Source: Lepidonotus clava (taxonomy: Eukaryota > Annelida > Polychaeta > Phyllodocida > Polynoidae). From it: 64,000 nt of DNA. Where the stretch lies: NCBI GenBank assembly GCA_936440205.1, contig OW387139.1, forward strand, positions 25,260,378 through 25,324,377, in the 5' to 3' direction. Every line of letters begins with the position of its first letter. Positions within the stretch are counted from its first letter, which is position 1. Shown one piece after another: positions 36,701-45,490 of this stretch. Both the position numbers and the translations under genes were made by a program. The notes beneath the pieces were generated by a model. That model was not told the DNA's origin and searched no databases. It worked only from the letters and a program-made list of their open reading frames with translations.

Positions 36701-38902
36701 CACTGACACACTTGCCGACGTCCACTACAGGAACGGCTGTCAGGGCAGCCGTGCTGGCCATGTACTACGCGGCCATGAGGCAGTCGGAAATAACACCGCC
36801 GGCCATATCCGCATACGACCCGATGCGACACCCGACCAGGGCGGACATGAAGGTAGTGCCTACTGGCATCCAACTGACAGTGAAATGGGCGAAAAACATG
36901 CAAAAGACTCACCAGCGCCGGAATGTGCTCATACCAAGGACTGGCGACCACCGGACGTGCCCTGTTACGGCGATACTAGACAATGTGCAGAAGGTCCCAA
37001 CCCGGACAGACTCCGACCCACTCTTAATGCTCCCGGGGACCAGAGCCCCACTGCCCGCATCACTCGTGAAGAAACTCTGGGACACAGCTCTCGCTCGAGC
37101 AGGAGCGGACTCTGGCACGTACACCCTGCACAGTATACGGAAAACAGCCGCAACACAGGCGCACGCTCGTGGGTGCGCAGAACTGGACATACAGAGGCAC
37201 GGTGGCTGGAGGTCAAAGACTTACACAACATATATCGCCACCCAAACTGGAACAGTCACGAAAGCTCTCGTGGACTCAATCCATAATTGACTCTTATACA
37301 TACCCCTTTTATTTTTTTCATCCTTCATTTCAACCCCACCACACCTCCCTCTCCACTAAATAATATATTCCATATTACCATAACCTTTGGCACTTTTTGG
37401 CCTATTCTTATATTCTAATAAATAATATCAAATAATTATTATTCACAAAATTAAATTCTTATATAATAAAATTTAATTTCTCCCAAACTCGTGCCTCTGG
37501 TTTTATTTCCCCGGTGCGCGGTAATGTGGTCCAAATGCAGTGGTATGGCTGCAGTTGGGCTCATTGGCGCCCCCTGGTGGAAATCACAATCTTTATTATT
37601 TCCTTATCATTCCAATAAACACAACTCATAAAACATTTACCAATACACATATATACACTTCCTCCTTCTTCATCAACAATCCTCCACTATACACACACCC
37701 TTCCCTTATCCAAATTTCCTCCCACCCACCCTTCATCATCTCATCCTTTTTATCTTATAACCATTACCCTATTCTTATATTCTAATAAATAATATCAAAT
37801 AATTATTATTCACAAAATTAAATTCTTATATAATAAAATTTAATTTCTCCCAAACTCGTGCCTCTGGTTTTATTTCCCCGGTGCGCGGTAATGACTCTAA
37901 ACATCCTCAAAAACTATTTTTAGCATCTAAAATACATGCCCTGGGCATCTGTATGCTGTTCCATGTTTTTCTGGTCAATTCTTTTGGATTTTGAAAAAAG
38001 AAATGGGAAAAAATCCTAAAAGATAACCAGAAAATTAGGGTAGGTCGGGTTACCTGAACACAACAAAAATTTCTTTAGGCCTTAGGGTTGCTGCAATGTC
38101 AATCAATCTCAATTTGAGTTGTCCTCACGTTTTTCATCTTACATCAGGTTGCGAATGCAAGCCTTAAAAAGTCGTAAAACTCTCAAATTGATTTTCTCAA
38201 CTTTTAAGGCCTGGCATTCAGAAGGACTTCCATTTCACATTTGTCCAATAATAGGTCTTAACAAAGGTTTTAAATTGTATCTGAAATGAAATGAAAGTGG
38301 TAAGATCAGCAAAATTACCGATACCCAGATAATGCAAACCTCGGCGCCGATAATGCAAACCTCAGAGCCACTTGTCGAAACGCCGGGTTCAAAAAATGAT
38401 AATACTCACAACAGGAAATAATGTCACAGATAATGAGGTATATTATAAAGCAATGATGATAGCCGAACAATAAAACTAACTCCATTTATATGTCACCACA
38501 GAGTCGTTTGGATCTACCCACTAAATTATTAAAACCGTTCAAACATATCTCATTATCTCGCAGGCATGTTACGGTGACTGCAAGTTTGCACATGTTTTCT
38601 AAATTTGATGATTCGTCATTTGAATTGGAATTCTAACTTAATCTATTGTCTCTTTAATTCCAATGGACGAACTTTTCGTTTTCTCAAACTGTCTTTGTAC
38701 CAAGAGAACGCATTTGGCTTGTTCGCAGGTACCTGGTGAAGAGCCCGAGAGTATCGTTCGTCTGAAGCCAGTGGGGTACCGTCGGCCGAGGGAGGGTGCT
38801 TACCTCTGTCTTGTGGCAAACTCCAATGGACACAGACACTTTGCCAATTCTTTTATCATTCTTCCTGATGTGGACGTTTTTAGATTGGGTGAGTGTTATA
38901 TC

Positions 38903-38936
<34 letters not shown>

Positions 38937-41900
38937 GTATGTGTGTATGTATGGCGGTGCTGTCAACTTCATAAAATAATGGACAATTTGTTTTGCCCTA
39001 AAATATTCATATCTGGGTAAGGCCCGGTTGTCGGGGGGTCATCTCCTAAAATTTCTGAAGATATATTTCATGTTTAACTAGAATATTCTTAGTTTGACTA
39101 ATTTAGAAAACGAGGTTTTGAAGACCAAGGCTTAGGTTTTCAGTGATATTTATGAAATTCATGTTTGTTAACTGAAATCACAGATAACGGTTGTTGTGAT
39201 TGCTGGTTGGCTTTTGGATGTAATATTTCTCTTTGGGCAACGGTTTCCATAGATTTAATTACAGCTTCTAAACCATTTATCTTCTTGTAGCCACATTGGA
39301 GATAACACCAGATGAAGACGAGATAGCACTCTCTGTCGTAGGAGGTGTCGTCATTATGTCTTGCTTGTTTGCAATGGGATTGTGTGTTGCCGCAGCAAAG
39401 TATACCGGGTAGGCAATGAAATTATCTTGATATGGACCTTTTGTTATCAAAATATGATTATTGGAAACCCTATACATGAACCCATAATCTGTTGGAACTA
39501 GATAATATAAGAATTGACTACAAGTTGATCTTATAGTATAAGAGTTAATTTACTTCCTTTTAGGAAGACCGTAAGGGCAAATGGGCCATTTGTACACATG
39601 CATGAATACTGTGCAGCTTCCCAGCAATTATATATGAGGCTGTACTATAGGGTATCACGCGGCTCGTTATACATTTTGGCCTGTATCTTTCTCAATATTT
39701 ATAATTTTTCGCCCGGCGTCATCATACAACACACTGCAAGGTGGTATTCAAAACTTCATTAAGTAATATTAATCATGACATTATTTGTAACAAAATCCTT
39801 ATTCTAAACCCAACGCTGCTATTTTTGTGTTCGAAAAAATGCATATGCATTTATAAACATTTTCAAATATATAACAAATTATGTCAAAATGTATAAACAG
39901 ATGCGTAGGTTTTCTAAGAAAATTAGACCAAAGGCAAAGACCCCCTAATTTCCATTCAATAAAAAGTAGCTAATCCATATTCCAACTAAATATAGACATT
40001 TCAAGAATAAGTCTACCAGAAAAAAAGATTATATTATCTCATTTCGATAAGAGGCTGTCTTTTCTGAGTATATTTATCTAATCAAAAAACCCAGGCATTT
40101 AAGACTTCCATGGAAATGTGGAATTTCGCATTTAAAAAAAATATCATTACATAATAGATTCTTCTAAATCTGAGGAGAAACTACTTTTCTATAGGGAGTG
40201 TCTATCTAATTGTTGACATTTTTAACTTTTTCAGAGATACAACTCTTCGGGGATTTTGTGAGAGAAGTAAAAACGGCATTAATTTTAGAATGTTTACAAA
40301 AAGGAAGGATGGCAGTGTCCACCTTGTGACAGACGCTGATGGAGTACTGAGGGAGATGCCTACAGCCCCTCTTGGCCCAAAGGTTTTGCAGTTCATGAAA
40401 TCAAAATCGCCTTTTAAAATCACAACAGCTAGCTATACTACTACACTTGCAGCTGAACTGGTCCCTGTGAAAGACATTCCCTCAGGAATTGAAGAGTCTA
40501 AAAGAGAAGAGGTGGAGCCAGATTTGATCAGCATTGTGTCATCTCCTATTGCTTCACTAGAGGGACTGGGGCAGAGAGACTCGGCTAACATTGTATCTTC
40601 ACGTATTGCTGACTTACCTGAGCAAGCTGATTGGCAGACTCCAGTGTCTTCTTTCATTACACATGGGACAGAGCAGATAAGTTCATTCACACAACAACAG
40701 GACCCGGGATCTTCAAATTCTGATTTAGCTACCAACAACGAAAACAACTGGGAAAGTGTTGCTGAGGAAACAGAGACTGAGCTGAACAAACTTGTGGCAG
40801 ATCTGAACCAAAGGAGTCTATCTGAAGCCAAGGTTATCCATGTTGGCAGTGCCTTGCAAAGTTACCAGTCAGCCAAGGCATCTCCTTTCCACTTGTTGCA
40901 CGAGGGTCCTAGTGGGGAAGATTATAGCAGCAGCACTGAATCTGAGGCAAAGAGGGACAAAGTAGGCAGCAGAACTGAAAATGAAGAAACTGTTAGGGAG
41001 ACTGAAAGTGGTACTAGCGATACAACCACAAGCAGCAGCAGCGAGGACCAAAAACCGAGAGACCCCCTTGCATATCTTACTGAACAGGCAAGAAAAAGCG
41101 CAGACCAATGGCGGAGACTTTCAATTGAAGCTGTCAGGTATCACTCAGAAATGCTTCAGAGAAGCTCTCATCTAGTGCCCGTTGATGACTGTATAAATAC
41201 GTTCAGTAGTGCAATGCCAGTAACTACAAAAGTCTCTCAGATGAGTGTTGGGGAGGCTATTCTGAGTGAAGCAAGCCGGAATAGCCAGAGTTCAACCCAT
41301 TCATGGCTTCCACCATTTCCAAGTAATGCCTACACAGATTGTCAGGACTCAGGACCAAAAGAACCTGATCATCTACTTATCCCTAGTCTGAATCAGACCA
41401 GCACTACTACTAACCCATCTTTTAACGATTATCTTAGTAAGGCTCAGCAGTCATCAGACGGTAGCTTGGTGTTCACATCCTATCACCAGTACCAGCCATT
41501 ACAGCCTCCTCTAGAACCAACTGTCCTGTCGTCAACATCATTGACCCATGAACTGGATACCCCTGTAATAAGTGTACACTCGTATGGACAGGACATTTCA
41601 AGAGGGACAACTGACATTAATGTTAGTGATTCACGTCTGAGGGTTGGTCAGCTGTCTCAAGCAAGTGGTCTTGAACCAAGAAGCAGTGATCACCGATCTT
41701 ATCCTCACTTTCAGGACAGTATGATTTCTGACGACCAATTACACACCCCAGCTTGGCCAGGGGAGGAGGAGACAACACAAAATCAACCGGTTCTTTCCTT
41801 CCATGATCCTAATACCTCTCATCACAAGTCCCAGATAGTATCTCAGCTCAGAGACCTAACTGTCCTGTCTCCATCATCGCCAACCCATGAAGCAGACGTA

Positions 41901-44126
41901 TCTCTGGTGGGTCTACACCCTTATGTACAGGACTATTCAAGAGGGTCATCTGACAACCATGTAAGTGATTCTTGTCCAGGAGTTGGTCAGCTGTCTCAAG
42001 CAAGTGGCCTTGAACCAAGAAGTGTTCATCAATCTCAGCCTACTCAGTTTCAGGACAATATGATTTCTGACGACCAATTACACACCCCAGCTTGGCCAGG
42101 GGAGGAGGAGACAACACAAAATCAACCGGTCATTTCCTTCCATGATCCTAATACCTCTCATCACAAGTCCCAGATAGTATCTCGGCTCAGAGACCTAACT
42201 GTCCTGTCTCCGTCATCACCAACCCATGAAGCAGACGTATCTCTGGTGGGTCTACACCCTTATGTACAGGACTATTCAAGAGGGTCATCTGACAGTGACA
42301 ACCATGTAAGTGATTCTTGTCCAGGAGTTGGTAAGCTGTCTCAAGCAAGTGGCCTTGAACCAAGAAGTGTTCACCAATCTCAGCCTACGCAGTTTCAGGA
42401 CAATATGATTTCTGACGACCAATTACACACCCCAGCTTGGCCAGGGGAGGAGGAGACAACACAAAATCAACCGGTCATTTCCTTCCATGATCCTAATACC
42501 TCTCATCACAAGTCTCAGATAGTATCTCAGCTCAGAGACCTAACTGTCCTGTCTCCGTCATCACCAACCCATGAAGCAGACATATCTCTGGTGGGTCTAC
42601 ACCCTTATGTACAGGACTATTCAAGAGGGTCATCTGACAGTGACAACCATGTAAGTGATTCTTGTCCAGGAGTTGGTAAGCTGTCTCAAGCAAGTGGCCT
42701 TGAACCAAGAAGTGTTCACCAATCTCAGCCTATGCAGTTTCAGGACAGTATGATTTCTGACGACCAATTACACACCCCAGCTGGGCCATGGGAGGAGGAG
42801 ACAACTCAAAATCAACCTGTTCCTTCCTTCCATGATCCTAATACCTCTCATCACAAGTCTCAGATAGTATCTCAGCTCAGAGACCTAACTGTCCTGTCTC
42901 CATCATCACCAACCCATGAAGCAGACGTATCTCTGGTGGGTCTATACCCTTATGTACAGGACTATTCAAGAGGGTCATCTGACAACCATGTAAGTGATTC
43001 TCGTCCAGGAGTTGGTCAGCTGTCTCAAGCAAGTGGCCTTGAACCAAGAAGTGTTCACCAATCTCAGCCTATGCAGTTTCAGGACAGTATGATTTCTGAC
43101 GACCAATTACACACCCCAGCTGGGCCAAGGGAGAAGGAGACAACACAAAATCAACCTGTTCTTTCCTACCATGATCCTAATACCTCCTATCACCAGACTC
43201 AGCAATTACCAACTGTCCTGCCTCCTGTATCATCAACCCATGAAGCAGACATTTCTGTGATTGGTCTCAACTCATATGGACAGGACGTTTTTAGGGAGTT
43301 ATCTGACGACTATGTAAGTGATTCCCATCTGAGGGTTGACCAGGTGTATCAAGCAAGTGGCCTTGTACCAAGAAGCTATGATAACCAATCCTATCCTCAG
43401 CAGTTTCTGGACAATATGATGTCTGAACACCAATTACACATCTCAGCTGGGCCAAGGGAAGAGGAGACAACACAAGAGCAACCTATTGCGTCCTTCCGTG
43501 ATCCCAATTCCATGTATCATAAGACCCAGCAATTACCTCAGCTCCAAGAACCAACTGTCCTGCCTCCTGTATCATCAACCCATGAAGCAGACATTTCTGT
43601 GCGTGGTCTTAACTCATATGGACAGGACGTTTTGAGGGAGTTATCTGACAACCATGTAAGTGATTCCAATCTGAGGGTTGGTCAGCAATCTCAAGTTAGC
43701 GGCCTTGATCTAACAAGCAGTGATCTCCATTCTAATCCTCAGCAGTTTCAGGAAATTACAATATCTGAACAGCAATCTCAAACCATACCTTACATCCTAC
43801 CCGGGCCACATCACGAGACCAGACAAGAGACCTGTGTTCCATCAGTACATGATCATCATACTTCACTTGCACAGGTTTTGAGACGAAGGTTATTTGAGCG
43901 TAGGATGACTGTGGCCGAACCAAATGAATCAAGGGACCAAAATCCTCCAAATACGTTCTCCAGCGTCAGGCAGGGAGGAAGTAGCTTACCCTCGCTTACA
44001 GACATCGCTTTCGGAATTGACCAAAAACGGAGTAACTCATGCCCTGTTGGAATAGCCCATGAAGATGAACATCAGTTGGATGATGATGACTCAAGTTGGG
44101 AAACCGACTCTAGTGCTGTAGATTAA
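21753..44126 (+). CDS. Large multidomain type I membrane receptor-like protein, 18 exons
   Basis: Exons: 21753-21846, 22064-22239, 22626-22683, 24090-24260, 24444-24589, 25579-25630, 26040-26216, 26572-26727, 27122-27292, 27477-27736, 28780-28918, 30052-30198, 30378-30619, 31112-31442, 32492-32631, 38729-38888, 39291-39408, 40235-44126. Every border is GT-AG and every phase matches, giving 6630 nt and about 2209 residues. Order: signal peptide (MKKILAILLMQNVLCIS), Cys module, TSP1, Cys module, three TSP1 (to ~400), two laminin-G domains (~400-773), one Ig domain (~774-868), membrane span (~885-909), then a ~1300-residue cytoplasmic tail with seven repeats. The layout suggests adhesion or guidance signalling at the cell surface. 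I do not recognise a named orthologue with this order. The small exons 3 and 6 are the least secure, but they restore the phase and resemble each other. Introns carry a LINE tail, an Ngaro element and MITEs. Confidence 0.88.
22064..25630 (+). other. Duplicated Cys-module exon pairs of the receptor gene
   Basis: Exons 2+3 and exons 5+6 each form a module with phases 1-0-1 placed directly before a TSP1 exon. Module 1 has QCLTHGALCEPSQIEW and then FLKAYKCVALGDPDLCPG; module 2 has DDVCGHRHCVYED and then RFWAAVACYRYGTSCPG. Each holds four cysteines, the last in a shared CPG followed by VDG at the TSP1 start. This points to duplication of a three-exon unit (module plus TSP1). The fold is not recognised; an Ig-like origin is possible. 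Confidence 0.65.
23030..23660 (+). mobile_element. LINE 3' fragment with (ACTACC)n tail
   Basis: The frame at 23055-23285 reads LIEDEQHFLLSCSLYDGLRQ and then FIYSNKLHSKPE-like residues (YIYSNKLHSKP), the C-terminal end of a non-LTR reverse transcriptase. The 3' end is a microsatellite of CTACTACCACTACC units at 23592-23655, as many LINEs have. Severely 5'-truncated. It lies in the third intron of the receptor gene. Confidence 0.65.
24090..27292 (+). other. Four TSP1-repeat exons of the receptor gene
   Basis: Exons 24090-24260, 26040-26216, 26572-26727 and 27122-27292 each encode one thrombospondin type 1 repeat in phase 1-1. Each shows the WxxWxxW ladder (for example WGDWSEWSRC, WSEWSSWSPC, WGLWGQWGKC, WSVWSTWTQC), a CxxxCG-like step and the conserved Arg and Cys strands. 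Symmetrical phase 1 exons are typical of shuffled extracellular modules. Confidence 0.92.
27477..31442 (+). other. Two laminin-G domains of the receptor gene
   Basis: Domain 1 (exons 10-12) shows ALVLSVRFLPKKSDGVLVH, LHKWHSLLAVV, LIVDDDV, AMLVGG and GFTGLMASLLVNF. Domain 2 (exons 13-14) shows AQLVVQADVTSGLLLFMMG, SWEWHVIQVTVQDRVLTVMV, VYIGGVPSS and GGIKGLVHSVRLNEAL. These are the strand and terminal-glycine signatures of laminin-G/neurexin (LNS) modules. Exon borders fall inside the domains, mostly in phase 0. Confidence 0.85.
31655..31840. mobile_element. Diverged terminal remnant related to the Ngaro element
   Basis: It begins GTGTCATTGCTGCCCCCTAT and ends GGGGGTGCGGTAATGACTTTAAAC. These resemble the A repeat (GGCTCATTGGCGCCCCCTGG) and B repeat (GTGCGCGGTAATG) of the Ngaro element 1 kb downstream, in the same order and orientation. 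An old non-coding relative. Divergence is high and the assignment tentative. Confidence 0.4.
32830..33020 (+). repeat. Ngaro split repeat A1
   Basis: 191 bp, starting TGGTCCAAATGCAGTGGTAT. It matches A2 at 37527-37717 with no difference seen by eye. Confidence 0.9.
33157..34347 (+). CDS. Ngaro ORF1, gag-like protein
   Basis: About 396 residues from the first ATG (MADSKRRTRASKKKAEQR). It has a very basic and acidic N-terminus, a short coiled-coil-like stretch (DMAQVKSHVENIDSKLDILL), a central globular part and a C-terminal Cys/His cluster (CICRQFNSRAGCRHRSHH, LCSFCDAIGRQCSGH) for nucleic acid binding. A glutamine-rich tail closes it. Presumed to package the element's RNA. The pol-like frame lies in the -1 phase, and A AAA AAC lies just before the stop. 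Confidence 0.75.
   Translation: MADSKRRTRASKKKAEQRIADSMRESIRESSREEDEISFRPRYDDESTRYDESQPESQTQAGEADISGRVTSLEVDMAQVKSHVENIDSKLDILLAAATTRTPETVSTPDTRRRDRGRPGSPRPATQHIPDPRSLRAAQNQAGYVDDMLRRERFEYVHTEGKTQLPVDSTMPKPYMYIKRQGLETTKQRLDVRSSLSLPEYVSATIALIRDERGCSRADRDHILAHLQDVTHDAVERPWDMVRRWSQFVWDEVERGYLAWHDDQGIQNQRFRMAMLGGARPTQPTADPKVRTECICRQFNSRAGCRHRSHHDEGNTRYMHLCSFCDAIGRQCSGHNVIACENKLRQAPLPRQTQQYQPPPYAPAAQMARQNPSDHQWRHTQGNSQPQFFQQQPKNA
34371..37286 (+). CDS. Ngaro ORF2, reverse transcriptase and RNase H
   Basis: The reverse transcriptase shows MSTIDISRAYKNF, DTSMPFGARASSFHMQS and the catalytic MYLDDLIIISPN. RNase H shows its acidic residues in LLVDACLTGIGG, HITELEALNVVIAL, IRCDNLAAVQ and HVADALSR, ending near 36225. 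The frame then stays open, without recognisable domains, for another kilobase to 37286, overlapping the recombinase ORF in another phase. Large overlaps of this sort are known in DIRS-group elements. The coordinate start is the first non-ATG start-like codon; how translation begins is not evident. Confidence 0.82.
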   Translation: MGGAPGKIKQRGQGRQGVNTTTDHSSVKGIDTDVPTQARGHTPSCTQEQRTVGPHFEKIRRFCEGTIPFAQPVDVRPQAVAAHRRREWPSMVGTNVGDHLVRIYSVVRDTGLPNAMGARIPIPTNLNITAWEHYLGELGDRENVLDFVKYGFPVGYAGPVSDIGTVENHPSATQFPVQVQEFIDKEIRLKGVLGPLDLPPFEPWCHISPLMTRQKGDSDARRVITDMTFPEQHSINAYTVKNGVYGFEYAHSLPTVDALARDLERIGRGAYMSTIDISRAYKNFTSDPLDWPLLCFAWDSKFYCDTSMPFGARASSFHMQSVANCITDILRAEGIKCYMYLDDLIIISPNRELANSQYQRAAQLFGELGLPEAKEKAQPPSKQVKWLGVVIDAENMTLSIPQSKLEEVISCVKATYRNSYITKRKLQSLLGHLLFIAKCVRPARSFVSRLLNALREAKSNRLDINEEMRRDLAWFIQFGDEWNGVSVIPAATPSKVLLVDACLTGIGGTDGEWAYGCQLFNQANGDTHITELEALNVVIALHTFVTRQDRGRHIRIRCDNLAAVQVLQTGRARNPVLQECARAAWMVQAIMDVELSYDHIPGKDNHVADALSRAHLGPAHHAEASSLIEHYSLKCGHPCLFFLDHTLLCSPHRSRNASLDDQSRCTTGGGPGPGNTQEPRVDRFNVHSLYGESRRGPIGPDVSDGVCLPRVRGVTHTSPSDAQEQNITHQDIHAAGRHGNGLGRPPEGAHGSGCVYSGQSIHPTRQAGTAHRDDESSTDTLADVHYRNGCQGSRAGHVLRGHEAVGNNTAGHIRIRPDATPDQGGHEGSAYWHPTDSEMGEKHAKDSPAPECAHTKDWRPPDVPCYGDTRQCAEGPNPDRLRPTLNAPGDQSPTARITREETLGHSSRSSRSGLWHVHPAQYTENSRNTGARSWVRRTGHTEARWLEVKDLHNIYRHPNWNSHESSRGLNP
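36337..37290 (+). CDS. Ngaro ORF3, tyrosine recombinase
   Basis: A phage-integrase-type recombinase that inserts the circular cDNA. The N-terminal SAM-like half contains TRRNHESTVSTYIAFMARAG. The catalytic half shows the first Arg in AMYYAAMRQSEIT, the HxxR box in TLHSIRKTAATQ, H/W in RHGGWRSKTY and the nucleophile Tyr in TYTTYIATQ. A splice-acceptor-like CCCCCCACAG lies just upstream of the ATG at 36337, and introns are known in this family. ORF2 overlaps it throughout. Confidence 0.85.
   Translation: MRALMIRAAARQEEARAPGTRRNHESTVSTYIAFMARAGADPLAPTYQMVCAYLEYAASHTPAPATLRNKISHIRTYMRLAGMATDSVDHPRVRMALDAFTRDKAYIPRVKPALPIEMMRAALTHLPTSTTGTAVRAAVLAMYYAAMRQSEITPPAISAYDPMRHPTRADMKVVPTGIQLTVKWAKNMQKTHQRRNVLIPRTGDHRTCPVTAILDNVQKVPTRTDSDPLLMLPGTRAPLPASLVKKLWDTALARAGADSGTYTLHSIRKTAATQAHARGCAELDIQRHGGWRSKTYTTYIATQTGTVTKALVDSIHN
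37401..37893 (+). repeat. Ngaro split repeats B1, A2 and B2
   Basis: B1 (37401-37526) abuts A2 (37527-37717). After a 50-bp spacer comes B2 (37768-37893). B units start CCTATTCTTATATTCTAATA and end GGTGCGCGGTAATG. The order B1-A2-B2 opposite a single A1 is diagnostic. Confidence 0.9.
38905..38955. repeat. (TA)n(TATG)n microsatellite
   Basis: A dinucleotide and then a tetranucleotide run just after exon 16 of the receptor gene. Confidence 0.9.
40235..44126 (+). other. Cytoplasmic-tail exon of the receptor gene
   Basis: One 3.9-kb exon encodes about 1297 residues after the membrane span. Its first third is Ser/Thr/Glu-rich with a juxtamembrane basic patch (FCERSKNGINFRMFTKRK). The middle holds seven tandem repeats. 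The end is basic and then acidic (LRRRLFERRMTVAEP, QLDDDDSSWETDSSAVD). No enzyme domain is recognised; it looks like a largely disordered scaffold with many Ser, Thr and Tyr. Confidence 0.85.
41519..43890 (+). repeat. Seven in-frame tandem repeats of ~340 nt
   Basis: Units start near 41519, 41858, 42198, 42541, 42888, 43210 and 43551. Each codes about 113 residues with TVLSPSSPTHEADVSLVGL, QASGLEPRS, MISDDQLHTPA and SFHDPNTSHHKSQ. Units 2-5 are nearly identical at DNA level; units 1, 6 and 7 are diverged. Length changes are multiples of three (an extra SD in some copies). Confidence 0.93.
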
Positions 44127-45159
44127 CCTTTGATATCTGATGGATGAGGCTTTGAGTGCTAACTTCACTCGCAGATGCAAAAACCTATTGATTAACGTTT
44201 GAGTATATTCCTTGAGACCTTGCCAGCTCTTTCAGGTAAGGTGATTCACCTATCAAAATTGTAACAAAACTAACTCATGAAAAGTATGCTTTAAGGTCGC
44301 ATGTCCTTGATTCTATGTTATCAAATATTTTCATTTCCTAATAAATGGTCAGATAATTATGTCAACATTAGTTGATAGTAGTCAGCAGTATAGGCCACAA
44401 CTCTTTTGGAATCCGAGTTGCAAAATCCAACAGATATACCTTTTTTTTGGGTGGAGGGGAACCTGGCTGTTTGCTAATATTTAGGAACTGCAACACCATG
44501 AACTAGGCTTTCGTTTTACAAACCTGGGACAAGCGTTAGCTTAGCTAACTTACATTGATACATGTTGATCAACGGTCACTGCTGTATTAATAAGTTTATG
44601 CATGGCCACCCTATCAATTTTTCTCTGACCAAAGGCCGTTGGATCACATGTCCAAATATATCACCGGTCAAATCAGTCTCTGGACTATATATCATTGGTA
44701 ATCTATATCAAAGGAGATATTGAACAATCATTTTAGTGATTACAAGGCCAAATAAATAGGTGTATTTAGGAAACACTGGTGCATTATGTCGGGTTGATAT
44801 CAATTATTTCCGTATATTCCTACACTCTATATTTCTCTATAGTTATCCTGTATACCTGCTAACGTTAGTTTCACAAGATTAGCGTCTGGGAGCTTTGAAT
44901 CCCCAAGACCCCCAACATCTTTTGAAACATATATAAACACAGTTATTTTACTTTCTCATCTTCGATGTAAGTGTCAGTTAGCATTTTATCACGAAATGTT
45001 ACAACAGAATTGACTATTTGTAAGTAATCGATAGGCTACAGAAGTTGCTAAACATGTTGCTGTGTCGTTTTGTTCGTTGTTCTGCCCTATCATTCATGGC
45101 CCTACTTTTTCACATGATAAGGCCTTCCAAAAATTGTTGTTTTTATGTAACTGTTAACA

Positions 45160-45490
45160 TAGTTCGAACAAAAGTTTTCATTTAAAAACATCATCTAAAA
45201 GAATTCTTATCATCTGAAATACATGTCCTGATCGTCTATATGCTGTCCCATGATCTTTTGATCCATTATTCAGCATCTTAATATTTTGGCGGGCAAGAAA
45301 TCCTGAAAAAACTTAGGATAGGGCCACAAAATTAGTAACTTATTCCATCCTACAACATCGGCATCTCCCAAACCACGTTTTCTGACAGATTTAGACATTT
45401 CAATTGAATAATAATATTTTAAGACAAACGTTACGGAAAACATATGACCGGGACAATTATATAGGTTGGTCTGATTACCTGAACAGAACT
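45160..45490. mobile_element. Diverged MITE related to the one hosting the Ngaro element
   Basis: AAATACATGTCCTGATCGTC and TATGCTGTCCCATG correspond to AAATACATGCCCTGGGCATC and TATGCTGTTCCATG at 37927-37960. The end GATTACCTGAACAGAAC corresponds to GGTTACCTGAACACAAC. Confidence 0.5.

Larger units (their letters stand above)
32830..37893 (+). mobile_element. Ngaro-type tyrosine-recombinase retrotransposon, looks whole
   Basis: It has the split direct repeats that mark Ngaro-type elements: A1 (32830-33020), ORFs, then B1 (37401-37526), A2 (37527-37717) and B2 (37768-37893). A copies are 191 bp each and B copies 126 bp each; both pairs look identical by eye, which suggests a young insertion. 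The ORFs are gag-like, reverse transcriptase plus RNase H, and tyrosine recombinase, all with long frames. There are no LTRs and no integrase. No target duplication is seen, as expected for recombinase-mediated insertion. It lies inside a MITE in the Ig-domain intron of the receptor gene, on the same strand as that gene, and is GC-rich against AT-rich surroundings. Confidence 0.88.
32702..38066. mobile_element. MITE interrupted by the Ngaro element
   Basis: TGTTGTGTTCAGGTAAC at 32702 is matched by its reverse complement GTTACCTGAACACAACA ending at about 38066. Removing the Ngaro element leaves about 300 bp between them. The right half (AAATACATGCCCTGG, TATGCTGTTCCATG) has a relative at about 45160-45490. 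Confidence 0.6.
32492..39408 (+). other. Ig domain and transmembrane exons of the receptor gene
   Basis: Exons 15 and 16 form one Ig domain split by a phase 0 intron: first Cys in LVILRCAHREEEATVTWLH, second in REGAYLCLVANSNG. Exon 17 encodes an acidic linker (TPDEDE) and a span IALSVVGGVVIMSCLFAMGL, then AAAKYTG. The 6.1-kb intron within the Ig domain holds the Ngaro insertion. Confidence 0.88.
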
